From: Thiobacillus denitrificans
GTDB lineage: Bacteria; Pseudomonadota; Gammaproteobacteria; Burkholderiales; Thiobacillaceae
Direction of reading: 5' to 3'
Assembly (NCBI GenBank): GCA_020723405.1
Contig: DYIY01000005.1
Coordinates: 62,001-126,000, forward strand
Length of the DNA stretch: 64,000 bases
Below the pieces are notes generated by a model. It ran no database searches, was not told where the DNA came from, and saw only the letters and a list, made by a program, of their open reading frames with translations. Of this stretch, positions 50,794-60,371 are shown piece by piece (position 1 is the first letter of the stretch; the number at the start of each line of letters is the position of its first letter). A program made the translations under genes and the position numbers.

Positions 50794-52788
50794 TCAATTC
50801 ACGTAATTCACTTTGACGAAGGGCACGATCAGTTCTTCCAGCGATACGCCGCCGTGAACGACGACCTGATCTCCTTTGGGCACAAACGCCCCGCGCCCTC
50901 CTGCATATAGCGGCATGAAGTTAGCCGGAAGTCCAGCGACATCCAGACGGAACGCATCCGGGTTGGCGGCCAAGGACTCTGCGACCATCGCCTCATTGCG
51001 ATAGGTTCTGACCCGCTCCCCACGCATTTCCGACGCGACGCCTTGGTTGGGGCGGCCAATGCCGACTGCTTCGACGTTTCCGTGGTCGGCTGTGAGATAC
51101 ACGTGGAAGCCTTGATCCAGCAGGAGCGAGAACAATCGTTCGACGAATCCCGACTCGCACCAACTGGCGATCTGTGCAGCGATCCCTCGCTTGCCGAGCA
51201 CGGCTCCGTGAATGATCTCATCGACGGTATCGACAACCAGTCCAGCGACTGTTACCGCTGGATTTCCTAGTTCAGCCTCAAGCGCTGGCAGATCGTCGGT
51301 ACGTTTAATCGCCTTGCGGTAGAACACCTCGCGCCCGGTCACGCCGTGGTCCTGCCAGAAGCGATTCCACAGGGACGGCTCCTGGGATGTGGTTTCAATG
51401 TTGTCGGCAAACTCTCGCGGACGCAGCCCGGAGAATAGGGCTTGCCGGGAAACAGATGTCAGCGTTGGTAGCCAGGCAAAGCAGGCGCTTTCGTCAAAGG
51501 CCAGCCGCTGAGATTGCTTGATAAGGCTCTCGCGAATCTGAACCCACTGATCGATGGCCAAGCCATCGAAGACCACCAGCGCAATGCGTTTTTCGCCATT
51601 CCCCCGGCGCATCGAGAGAAAGCGTGGAATGTGGTGGACCATAATCGGTCCCTTGATTGCCGGTAGCGATGGAAGGTCCGCGTAGTGTTTCCCGACCCAT
51701 TCGCGAAGTCGCTCATCGGCTTGCCGCTGAAGTTCCGCCAGACTCTCCCTGACCACATCTGCACGCGCGGCTTCCAAGCTGTGGAATCGAGAAATGATCT
51801 CCCCAAGGCGGCGGCCGAAGTGCGTCCAGTCACGGTGCGTCGAATCGAGTCCGGGTAATTCGGTTTTGAGCGCCTTGATGCCGTCGAGCACTAAGTTCTG
51901 CATCGATGCCGGATCCTGAACGACACCGACTTTCGCCCACTCAGGCAGACTGGGTGGGAGATGAGGCACTGCCAAGGGGTGTAGCGATCCGTCCAGGAAC
52001 ATCGAATCCACGATCAGTCGCACATCGTGGTGGTCGAACGGCGGATCCAGCGTCGCCAAATAGTCGGGTGGCTCCGGTTCTCCAGTCCTCAAGCCGGTGA
52101 TGCCAAGGCGGGTCAAATAGCGGAACCACGCATCCTGCACGACTCGCAAGGTGAGGCTGCGCTGGGAGAACAAAGCTGCAATCGGCATACCCTTGAAAGC
52201 AGACTGCTCGCCGAGCACATGTTCAACGTGCTGCGCGAGCACCGCTGGCAACGCCTGCTCGCGATAGTGGAGGCGAAGCAACTCGCGCCAGAAATCCTCT
52301 GAGCGCGTAATCAGATGCGGGCTCAGCCGGAAGATGTGCGTCAGCACGAATTCCTTGGTGGCCGCCTCGCCGAGCGCTTGGTGGGCGTAGCGCGATTGGG
52401 CATCAAACAACCCTGGCAATAGCTCACTTCCGATCTGCTTCACTACCGAATAACTGAGTTTGGGGAATACATCGGCCAGGCTGAGGCTGACCTTACGTGC
52501 CTGCCGGAGGTAGTCCCAAGGCAGATCAGCGGTCTTGGTGCTTCTCAGATGCAGGATGAGCGCACGAGACGGCCCGGATTCACCGCGATCCCACGCGGCC
52601 CGGTAGCGCTCCTCGTACTCCACGCGGAATGCCACACTGTCCTCGAAGGGCAAAACCGCGAAGCCACGCTCGCGCAATTCCGACAAAATCTGCTCGTCGA
52701 GCAACACATCGTCCGGATCGGCCACAATCCACAGCTGCGCCAGATCGGCGGGAAATTCCTTCAGGATGCGATCGACCCAAGGCGTCAC
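50794..52788 (-). CDS. pglZ: BREX phosphatase-like protein PglZ (type 3)
   Basis: A 664-aa protein from a GTG overlapping the helicase stop (GTGA). The C-terminal half has the alkaline-phosphatase-fold metal motifs: IALVVFDGLAIDQW and LTADHGNVEAVG, plus LPTLTSVSRQALFSG. The N-terminal half has the PglZ-type VDRILKEFPADLAQLWIVAD start. PglZ is the hallmark of BREX phage defence and acts with the BrxC ATPase and methyltransferase. Confidence 0.93.
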   Translation of the reverse strand: MTPWVDRILKEFPADLAQLWIVADPDDVLLDEQILSELRERGFAVLPFEDSVAFRVEYEERYRAAWDRGESGPSRALILHLRSTKTADLPWDYLRQARKVSLSLADVFPKLSYSVVKQIGSELLPGLFDAQSRYAHQALGEAATKEFVLTHIFRLSPHLITRSEDFWRELLRLHYREQALPAVLAQHVEHVLGEQSAFKGMPIAALFSQRSLTLRVVQDAWFRYLTRLGITGLRTGEPEPPDYLATLDPPFDHHDVRLIVDSMFLDGSLHPLAVPHLPPSLPEWAKVGVVQDPASMQNLVLDGIKALKTELPGLDSTHRDWTHFGRRLGEIISRFHSLEAARADVVRESLAELQRQADERLREWVGKHYADLPSLPAIKGPIMVHHIPRFLSMRRGNGEKRIALVVFDGLAIDQWVQIRESLIKQSQRLAFDESACFAWLPTLTSVSRQALFSGLRPREFADNIETTSQEPSLWNRFWQDHGVTGREVFYRKAIKRTDDLPALEAELGNPAVTVAGLVVDTVDEIIHGAVLGKRGIAAQIASWCESGFVERLFSLLLDQGFHVYLTADHGNVEAVGIGRPNQGVASEMRGERVRTYRNEAMVAESLAANPDAFRLDVAGLPANFMPLYAGGRGAFVPKGDQVVVHGGVSLEELIVPFVKVNYVN

Positions 52789-55625
52789 GATTGCACTCCG
52801 GTAACCGGTCCGATGCGCAACATCAACACAGCGTTGAGATCGGGGGTACCGCTTTCGGCGTCAGCGAGCGCGCCCAGACGTGCCTGGTGTTCGGCTTCCA
52901 GCCGTTTGCGCCGATGCTCGCGGACAGCGGGAAGACCAATACGGCCGATCGCTTGATAGCGCGCATCGAAGGCGTATCGCGCCCGCTCGCGCTCCTCGGT
53001 CAGCCAGGCACGATGCTCCTCCATCAGCTCCGCGAATAATCGTTCGCCGTGAACCTTGGCCGCCGCCAGCGAAGTCTCAAACCATGAAACGGCGTTCTCC
53101 CCATCAACGTTCGGAGCGACAGCTATCTTCTCTGTCAGCAGCAAATCCCAGATTCGCTTGGCGGTCGGCAAGAATGTGCGCCCATCATCGGTGACAAACA
53201 CCGGCAGGAATCGCCGCCGATTGAAGTTCTCCGAGAGATTGGCTGCGCTCAGATTGATTTCCCAAAGCGACCAAACACCGCAGACCGTGTCGGGTAGGCC
53301 AGTGATTGATGCCGTGGGCAATGGCTGGCCGGCAACGCAGCGTGGCAACTCGCCGATGATTGCCCGAGCGCGCGGATCCTCCAACGTAACCCATTCGAGT
53401 TCAGGATTAAGCTCCGCCGTGCGCGCATCGAAACAAACGCGAGGCGACTCGCTCCTGTCCGACCAACGAATGCGCCAGGCATCCCCGTCCTTATCGGCTA
53501 CGCCACCACGGGCTGGCAAGCCGGTGGTGATGGCCCGCTCCAGCCAATACTGCGCGGGATGATCGCGCCACTTGCGGGCGTCGTCGGCTTCCAGGGTGTG
53601 GCCTTCTGTCAGGAGATCGCTGTTCTCCCGGCTGGCAGACACTTTCTCCCGTACCTGATCGATGACCGCGTCGCACTCCCTGTCGATGGATGACGGGTCT
53701 TGCAGGCCGTGCACAAAGAGCTCGTCGAAGATCGGTTCTACCTCCACCGAGTCCATCACATCGGCCGCCTTGTCGACGCCGAACTCCTCGGCAATCACCG
53801 CGAGCTTTTCTTCCAGCACCTGTCGTACCCGATGTTCGACTGTGTCTTCAAGCACGAAGTTGATTGCCCGTACCACGTGAGGCTGGCCAATGCGGTCTAC
53901 ACGTCCGATACGTTGCTCGATTCGCATCGGGTTCCACGGCATGTCGAAGTTGACGATGACGTGGCAGAACTGCAAGTTCAGGCCCTCGCCACCGGCATCG
54001 GTCGAGATCAACACCCGGACATCGCGTGAGAACGACTGCTGTGCCCGCGTGCGCGCATCCAAGTCCATGCTGCCGTTGAGCACGACGACGCTAAATCCCC
54101 GACTCTCCAGGAAGTTGGCCAACATTGCCTGCGTGGGCACGAACTCGGTGAAGATCAGTGCCTTGAGCTGCGGGTCATTTTCCTCTTGCTGGAGCTTGTA
54201 GATGAGCTCCAGCAGCGCTTCGGCCTTAGCATCGGTACCTTGACGCTCCGTCTCACGCGCAAGGTCGAGCAGCATTTCGACCTCTGCTTTCTCCTGCTCC
54301 CAGCCACTGGCCTGCACAGCGATGTCCAATTGCGACTGGCCGTCCAGTTCCGCCCATTCGTCCATTTCTGGCGTATCGAAGAGGTTCGTCTGTGCCGGCG
54401 GTGTTTCCAGCAGTGCCTGGCGCTTTTCCAGCGTGGCGCGGATCGCCGCCGTGCTGGATGTCACCAGGCGCTGCATCAGAATCATCAGGAATCCGATGTG
54501 CCGCTGCTTCGCGGCCATTGCCTGGTTGTAGCCGTGGCGCACGTAATCTGTCACCGCCTCGTAGAGTCGCTGCTGGGCACCGTGACGATCTTGCCAAGCC
54601 ACCGCTTGTAGTCGCGTGGCACGCGGTTTGAAGAGTGGCTGACCTTCAGCATTAATGGCCGCCCGCTTTTCTGTCCGGATCACATAAGGCCGTACCCGAT
54701 CCCGATTGACGCTGCCTTCGTCGGGGAATGCCTCGCGATCCAGCAGTTGCATCAGGCGCATGAACTGATCGGTCTTGCCTTGGTGCGGCGTGGCCGAAAG
54801 CAGCAGTAAATAGGGGGATGCCTCGGCCAAAGCAGCGCCCAGCTTGTAACGGGCCACCTGCTCGGTGCTGCCGCCAAGGCGATGCGACTCGTCGATGATC
54901 ACCAGATCCCAGCCGGCCGAAATCAAGTCCTCGTAGCGCTCGCGGTTGTAGTTGGTGAGTTGCTCCAAGCTCCATCCGCGTCGACCTTCGATGGGCTTCA
55001 CCGAGTCCAGCGAGCAGATCACTTGGTTATGCATCCGCCAGAGATTTTCGTCGCTCTGGCTGCCGCCGGTGCCGTTCTCGCGCCACTGCCGGAAGGCGGC
55101 CAATTCGGATGGCTCGATGAACCTGAAATGCTCGCCGAAGTGCAGCCGCATTTCGGCCTGCCATTGGCGAACCAGACCCTTCGGAGCTACCACCAGCACG
55201 CGCTGCACCATGCCGCGCAACTTGAGTTCCCGCAGGATGAGTCCCGCCTCGATCGTTTTGCCCAGACCAACCTCGTCCGCCAGCAGATAGCGAATGCGGT
55301 CGCGGCTCATTGCGCGATTGAGCGCATACAACTGATGGGGCAATGGCACCACGCTGGACTGAATCGGTGCCAGCAATAGGTTATCTTCCAGTGCGTCGAG
55401 CAGCTTGGCCGCAGCCGCCGTGTGCAGGATATGCTCGGCCGTGGGCCGAACAGTGGCCAACTCCACAAGGTCGGTTGCTCGGGCACGCACCACGGCATCC
55501 TTCGCCGGCAGCCAGACACGGTAGGCCACTTCGCCCCAAACCTCCTGGTGATCAATTACCCGGCACGGCGTCTCCTGCCGGCCATGCCAGCACCAATCGC
55601 CGACGCCGAAGTCCGACAGGGTCAC
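52785..55625 (-). CDS. brxHII: BREX helicase BrxHII (SNF2/DEAD-type)
   Basis: A 946-aa protein from GTG 55625. It has Walker A ADEVGLGKT (116-124) and a DESH Walker B (IIDESHRLGG). Conserved helicase motifs follow: LLLSATPHQGKTDQF, FSVVVLNGSMD, STDAGGEGLNLQFC and RIGRVDRIGQ. This is the SNF2-type helicase characteristic of type 3 BREX. It overlaps both neighbours by 4 bp, so it is translationally coupled. Confidence 0.93.
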   Translation of the reverse strand: MTLSDFGVGDWCWHGRQETPCRVIDHQEVWGEVAYRVWLPAKDAVVRARATDLVELATVRPTAEHILHTAAAAKLLDALEDNLLLAPIQSSVVPLPHQLYALNRAMSRDRIRYLLADEVGLGKTIEAGLILRELKLRGMVQRVLVVAPKGLVRQWQAEMRLHFGEHFRFIEPSELAAFRQWRENGTGGSQSDENLWRMHNQVICSLDSVKPIEGRRGWSLEQLTNYNRERYEDLISAGWDLVIIDESHRLGGSTEQVARYKLGAALAEASPYLLLLSATPHQGKTDQFMRLMQLLDREAFPDEGSVNRDRVRPYVIRTEKRAAINAEGQPLFKPRATRLQAVAWQDRHGAQQRLYEAVTDYVRHGYNQAMAAKQRHIGFLMILMQRLVTSSTAAIRATLEKRQALLETPPAQTNLFDTPEMDEWAELDGQSQLDIAVQASGWEQEKAEVEMLLDLARETERQGTDAKAEALLELIYKLQQEENDPQLKALIFTEFVPTQAMLANFLESRGFSVVVLNGSMDLDARTRAQQSFSRDVRVLISTDAGGEGLNLQFCHVIVNFDMPWNPMRIEQRIGRVDRIGQPHVVRAINFVLEDTVEHRVRQVLEEKLAVIAEEFGVDKAADVMDSVEVEPIFDELFVHGLQDPSSIDRECDAVIDQVREKVSASRENSDLLTEGHTLEADDARKWRDHPAQYWLERAITTGLPARGGVADKDGDAWRIRWSDRSESPRVCFDARTAELNPELEWVTLEDPRARAIIGELPRCVAGQPLPTASITGLPDTVCGVWSLWEINLSAANLSENFNRRRFLPVFVTDDGRTFLPTAKRIWDLLLTEKIAVAPNVDGENAVSWFETSLAAAKVHGERLFAELMEEHRAWLTEERERARYAFDARYQAIGRIGLPAVREHRRKRLEAEHQARLGALADAESGTPDLNAVLMLRIGPVTGVQS

Positions 55626-58498
55626 GCACCCGCCTCCGTGCGGGTTAGCGCCTGGTCATACCACAGCAGCAGCTTCTCGTCTTCTTGCAGAGCCTCTTCC
55701 GGCATCTTCTGGGCAATAGCGATAATGGTCGCATAGTCCTTGTTTGCCCAAGCAGTCTTGAAGCCAGCTCGCATTGCTTCCAACCGGAATGTTTTTAGAC
55801 GGCGGCCAGGAAATGAAAGGTAAGTCTCAAATTCCTTCAGCAGAGCCTTATCTCGAACCATTTCTAAATCACGTGCCTTGCTAGGGTCAGGCACATACCA
55901 GCGATCGGCTGCCTTGGCTTTCAAGCGTGGGTCTGATTTCTCTAGGTTTCGAAGTTCCTGCCAATTGGTCGACAGATAGCTATGGATCTGCGATGGCACC
56001 TCGTAACCGTCCGTAGCTTTGGGGTCATAGCAAAGAAAATTGCTTTCCAGGAGTTGCGAGAGTTCTGGCTTCGCCTCGTGCTTTTTCCAGCCGGCACCAA
56101 GTTGCTTGATGAATTCCGGATGAATTTCCTGATAGGTCGATGGCTTCTTTTTCAGGAAGTCAGACAACCAGTCGATAGCCGATCGTTCGTCCGCAATAAA
56201 CAACTCAATCTGCGGCGCTTGTGCAATTTGCATTCTCTTTTTATCGTATTCCGTCACTTGCTCAGGCAGGAAAACCATACCATCCCGTTCGGCGAAGCGC
56301 TGCGTCAGACCAGCTTGAAATTCTTGGCTAGAAAGTGGGACTGGAAAGTTGTGGCGCACAAACCAAGCCACGAGACGGTCAAATATGATGCGCGGATCTC
56401 GTTCGGTGACAAACTCAAGCTGTCCGCTCTTAACCTTTACCGTTGGCAGGTATTTCAAATGTGTACGAACGAAGTCCCAAGCCGAATCCTCGCTACCCCC
56501 GGCTTTTGCAAAGCGATCTTCTAACCCACCGTTGGGCTTATAGGCTGAAATCACAAGGTCTTGCTTAACTGCGGTAACCCCGACTATTGCATTCAGACCA
56601 CCACGCTTTTTATCCAAAACTGACACGTTAGCGACCACAAACCCCGCTTCTTGTAGACCTGTTTGAATGGCATTCCAAATGCTCGCTTGGGTATTGGAAA
56701 ATTCAACAGTCATCCATCGGCCAGGCTTTAGCACTCTGTACGCTTCTTCGAAACAGCGAATCATCAGCTCCCTGTATTCGTTTACAGTTTTTCGCTGACG
56801 CTTGTCTTCGATGGCTTCTGGCTGTCGATTGGTCATCACACCAAGCCACGATTCCATGATGGAATTCAACTCGGAATAGGTGATGTTTGATCCGAACGGT
56901 GGATCGAAGAAGAAATAATCAATGGAGCAGTCAGGAATCAGTAGATCCGTAGTTGACTGAGTACCAATCAGTGGTCTCGCAAGGCCAACGGGTAACAAAG
57001 CTTTCCTGAAAGCTGATAGACGGTCAGAGATTAGACCAATGGCATTCATTTCGATCTGATTGGAGGGGACATACAATGTCCCTCTTCGATGACCTGCAGT
57101 GGCGCCACCGTCACCGGCCTTTTCTCCTCCAACTCTCGTAATCGCAATTTGGTGCTGTTTAGAGCCTCTTTGCAAACTACCGGTTACGGCCCAACGCATC
57201 TCAGACGCGAAATGCTCGAATGCATAAGAAAAGACTGACAAATTTCGCTTGGTGTAGAAATGATGAACGTGGGTAATTCCGATGGGATCGTTGCGCCGAG
57301 TCTCCCCGCCATCAATCAGCCGATCAAAAGGGTATCGAGTTGTAATTTCCGTATTCTCGATGTGGGCGCAAAGAGCAAGGTCAACTGCGTCAGGTTTTTT
57401 CTCAAACCGCTTTGAACCAACTGAGTAGTTGATACGTACGGGGACTGTCTTTGCTTGTTCGATTTGTTTGCCAAGCGCCGTATCATTTTTTGCGATAACT
57501 GCATGGTTCAATGACCGCTTAGTTTGCACGGCACTGCAATGTGGACAGGGGAAGTCGTCACGGACTTTTCCGTTATCGACATCAACAGCGGCATCCCAAA
57601 ATACGATTTCGCCTGCGCACTCTGGGCATGTGAAAACATCAGACCAGACTACGTAGTTAATTCGCCCAACCCGACCCGCAGCAGAAAAATCTGGGGTGTC
57701 GCTTGCTTCAATGATTTTTAGGGCAGCTTGCACCTCAATTGGTGTCGGCTGATGGAGCGTTTGATACATCCAGCCAAACTTGGACTCCAAATTAGCGATA
57801 GCTGTTTTGGCTTGTGAATCGAAGCTTTCTCGATTTCCATGCGCGTTATAGTTATTTGAGATAAAGGTGGCCGCTGGCGACAAATCATTAAGAATGGCTC
57901 GTCGCCCCCCTAGCTTAGATAACGGCTTCCATATGGTTTTCCCGCTATCTTGCTCTTGCTCGAAAATTGTCCCGTCCGCATCTACTCGGTATCCAAGGGA
58001 AACAACCGTCGAATGGTCTCCGCAAAGTTGCGCTGCAACGCCCGTCATGCCCGTGCCACAGAAACCATCGAACACTACATCTCCAGGCTGTGTGTAATGC
58101 AGGATGTAGCGCATGATTGCCTTGTGCGGCACCTTAGTGTGGTAGCCGTGCGCGTTGTAAATAGGATCGTTCTTTCCCTCGCTAACGTCTGCCGCAAATG
58201 GTTCTTTGCTGTATGGCACCGATGAGTCGTAGGGTTTTCCGTAGTGCTTGATAAAGTCCTCGATAAAGGGGTTCGGGCAGGCTGTGTAATACGGTGGATT
58301 GGACAGGGCAAGGATGTCCTCATCAGTCCCTACCGGAAACCCTTCTATCTTGCGGAACGCGGGGTCTTTTAGCTTCTCGCGCAGGATCGCAAGAAAGTGC
58401 TCGCGCCTGGCATGATCGTTGGGAAACGTCAGCCCGAGGCATTCCACTGGGCCGGCTTCAATTGTCTCTTCGGCGAAAAGGGAATGGGATGTTGTCAT
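55622..58498 (-). CDS. pglXI: BREX DNA methyltransferase PglXI
   Basis: A 958-aa adenine-type DNA methyltransferase from ATG 58498. It has NPPY at 67-70, the AdoMet motif FDGFCGTG at 143-150, DPPFG at 532-536 and two Cys pairs (CPEC near 291 and CPHC at 318-321) that may bind zinc. This large size and its neighbours match PglXI of type 3 BREX, which marks host DNA. Its base composition is visibly lower in GC than the prophage genes. Confidence 0.92.
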   Translation of the reverse strand: MTTSHSLFAEETIEAGPVECLGLTFPNDHARREHFLAILREKLKDPAFRKIEGFPVGTDEDILALSNPPYYTACPNPFIEDFIKHYGKPYDSSVPYSKEPFAADVSEGKNDPIYNAHGYHTKVPHKAIMRYILHYTQPGDVVFDGFCGTGMTGVAAQLCGDHSTVVSLGYRVDADGTIFEQEQDSGKTIWKPLSKLGGRRAILNDLSPAATFISNNYNAHGNRESFDSQAKTAIANLESKFGWMYQTLHQPTPIEVQAALKIIEASDTPDFSAAGRVGRINYVVWSDVFTCPECAGEIVFWDAAVDVDNGKVRDDFPCPHCSAVQTKRSLNHAVIAKNDTALGKQIEQAKTVPVRINYSVGSKRFEKKPDAVDLALCAHIENTEITTRYPFDRLIDGGETRRNDPIGITHVHHFYTKRNLSVFSYAFEHFASEMRWAVTGSLQRGSKQHQIAITRVGGEKAGDGGATAGHRRGTLYVPSNQIEMNAIGLISDRLSAFRKALLPVGLARPLIGTQSTTDLLIPDCSIDYFFFDPPFGSNITYSELNSIMESWLGVMTNRQPEAIEDKRQRKTVNEYRELMIRCFEEAYRVLKPGRWMTVEFSNTQASIWNAIQTGLQEAGFVVANVSVLDKKRGGLNAIVGVTAVKQDLVISAYKPNGGLEDRFAKAGGSEDSAWDFVRTHLKYLPTVKVKSGQLEFVTERDPRIIFDRLVAWFVRHNFPVPLSSQEFQAGLTQRFAERDGMVFLPEQVTEYDKKRMQIAQAPQIELFIADERSAIDWLSDFLKKKPSTYQEIHPEFIKQLGAGWKKHEAKPELSQLLESNFLCYDPKATDGYEVPSQIHSYLSTNWQELRNLEKSDPRLKAKAADRWYVPDPSKARDLEMVRDKALLKEFETYLSFPGRRLKTFRLEAMRAGFKTAWANKDYATIIAIAQKMPEEALQEDEKLLLWYDQALTRTEAGA

Positions 58499-60369
58499 TG
58501 CTCTGATTCCTGATCTGTTGTGGCTACAGCTTGCCCGTGCATAGCCTTAAGCTTGATGCCGACCTCGGTCAGTACGTAGCGCTGGTTGGGCGCGCGAGGC
58601 TTGTCGGGAGCAGTCATTCTTAACACCCCTCCGTCAATCAGTGGCTGAATGTGATGGGCTTTGAAGTGGGGCCGCTGGCTATATCCGGCGCGCTCCATCA
58701 ACTCCGTCATCGAGCGGGGCGCATCGGCATAGCTGACGATTTGCCATTGCACGTCGGTTAGCTGAACAAGTGTCTGAACATGTTCGGTACCGGCCGGTGC
58801 GACTTGTTCAGTGACTTGTTCAGTCTCTACCGAACCTGGCGTTGATTGGGTAACTGTTTGATCTGCTGGCGCTTCTACCGTAACGCCCTGAGTGAAGCGT
58901 GGTCGTAGATGGGTGGCCAACAGGAACTGATGGGCGTTTTCGCTCACTGGCTCGATGATTACTTGTACAGTCAGCCGCTGGGCTAATTCCAAGGCGGCCG
59001 CGCCGCTCAGGCCGGTGAGCGCCTTAATGTCGGCCAGATCGATCTGGCCCTGGCGGATCAGGTAGGCAAAGACTGCGGCTTCGTGTTCCGACAAGCTCAC
59101 ACCCAAGCTTGCCTGGGCGAGTAGCTGGGCCTCAGTGAGCAGCCTCTCCTTGGGGAGGGTCAGGCGGAAAGATTTTTCGGCCTTATCGTTCTTAATGATG
59201 GGCGGCAGATTGCCCAGCCGACGCCAGCTCGCGAAAATCGCTCCAACACCGGAACCGGCTTGGTCGGATAGGCCGATGCGGCGGAAGGCAGCGACGATGC
59301 TCGGGTTGCGAACCGGCTTTTCACCCGGGTCGAGCAGTTGCTCGCGAGTGGCGAATGCGTCGCCGGGGTTGAAGAACTCTGATTGGTCGCGGAAGAACAA
59401 AATCGTCGGCCAGCGCGTCTGCTCGCCGAAATCCTGGTGGATGAGCAGGTTGATTGCCGCCTCCCGGAAGGAGACGTAATCCGGTGGGTCGTCTGAACGC
59501 CGCAGGCTGCCCGGGTCGATGGAGAACGGGTGTTCAGAATGCCGGGTATAGAAACTGACCATCGCCTGCCACGTCTTCAGCAGGTTTTCTTCCGGGACGG
59601 GCGTCATCCGGTCAAACCAGCGTACCTCGGCAGAGTAGGCTGCCTTGGGTTCGCGATACACCTGAAAATCGACCACTGGCCGCGTGAGGATTTGGCGCAC
59701 GGCTGAGTCTGTGCCGAAAACCAGGATGCCAGCACGGGTCGGGGTCAACTGTCGCTGCTTCTCAACAACGCAAGCCATCTGCTGCAGAAACTCGGTGTCG
59801 GTCAGCTGCTCGTAGCGACCGGGATTCCGTTCAGCGTGACGTTGCCGATACCAGCGAACGGTGGCTTCGTCGAAACAACGCTCTACGCTGAAATCTGACA
59901 AGGGTTCGCTGTCGTAGCGCGTATCGGATGCATCACGGATGAAGTTGATCAGTTCATCACCGGTACAGGTATCGTCGCGGCCACCACGGCGGATATAAGC
60001 CTTGTGCGGAGTACGGTCCAGGAACACGGGTTTCTCGTTTCTCTTTGCCTCTGGGACATAGAAAACGATAACCGTGCCTTCATCAAGGGTGTGCAACTGC
60101 CCTTCGATCGGCAGAAATACACTGATCTTGTTGCTATCTCTGATCTGTCCGAGGAAGTCGTTCTGTACCTTGTCGGCTTCAATGACTCCAGAGATCGAGA
60201 AGGTCCCATTGGTCTCTTTGATGCCGAAAACGAGGTGGCCGCCTTCTGTGTTGGCGAATGCGCTCACCGTGGAAAGTGCATTCGCTGGCACTTTCCAAGA
60301 TGCTTCCTTGAACTCGATGTCGTTCCATTCGATCGACTGCAGACGCGCGAGCAATTCCTCCCGAGTCAT
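58495..60369 (-). CDS. Schlafen AlbA_2-domain protein inserted in the BREX operon
   Basis: A 624-aa protein from ATG 60369 with GGAG upstream. Residues 1-130 are an AlbA_2 domain: WNDIEFKEASWKVPANALST, FANTEGGHLVFGIKE and KAYIRRGGRDD. The middle resembles the RecG-like/HATPase family regulators (EAAINLLIHQDFGEQTRWPT, SGVGAIFASW). The C-terminus has winged-helix units (MTELMERAGYSQRPHFKAHH). It sits between brxC and pglXI, overlapping pglXI and 2 bp from brxC. It could regulate the operon or act as a nuclease-like effector. Confidence 0.85.
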   Translation of the reverse strand: MTREELLARLQSIEWNDIEFKEASWKVPANALSTVSAFANTEGGHLVFGIKETNGTFSISGVIEADKVQNDFLGQIRDSNKISVFLPIEGQLHTLDEGTVIVFYVPEAKRNEKPVFLDRTPHKAYIRRGGRDDTCTGDELINFIRDASDTRYDSEPLSDFSVERCFDEATVRWYRQRHAERNPGRYEQLTDTEFLQQMACVVEKQRQLTPTRAGILVFGTDSAVRQILTRPVVDFQVYREPKAAYSAEVRWFDRMTPVPEENLLKTWQAMVSFYTRHSEHPFSIDPGSLRRSDDPPDYVSFREAAINLLIHQDFGEQTRWPTILFFRDQSEFFNPGDAFATREQLLDPGEKPVRNPSIVAAFRRIGLSDQAGSGVGAIFASWRRLGNLPPIIKNDKAEKSFRLTLPKERLLTEAQLLAQASLGVSLSEHEAAVFAYLIRQGQIDLADIKALTGLSGAAALELAQRLTVQVIIEPVSENAHQFLLATHLRPRFTQGVTVEAPADQTVTQSTPGSVETEQVTEQVAPAGTEHVQTLVQLTDVQWQIVSYADAPRSMTELMERAGYSQRPHFKAHHIQPLIDGGVLRMTAPDKPRAPNQRYVLTEVGIKLKAMHGQAVATTDQESEQ

Positions 60370-60371
60370 GC

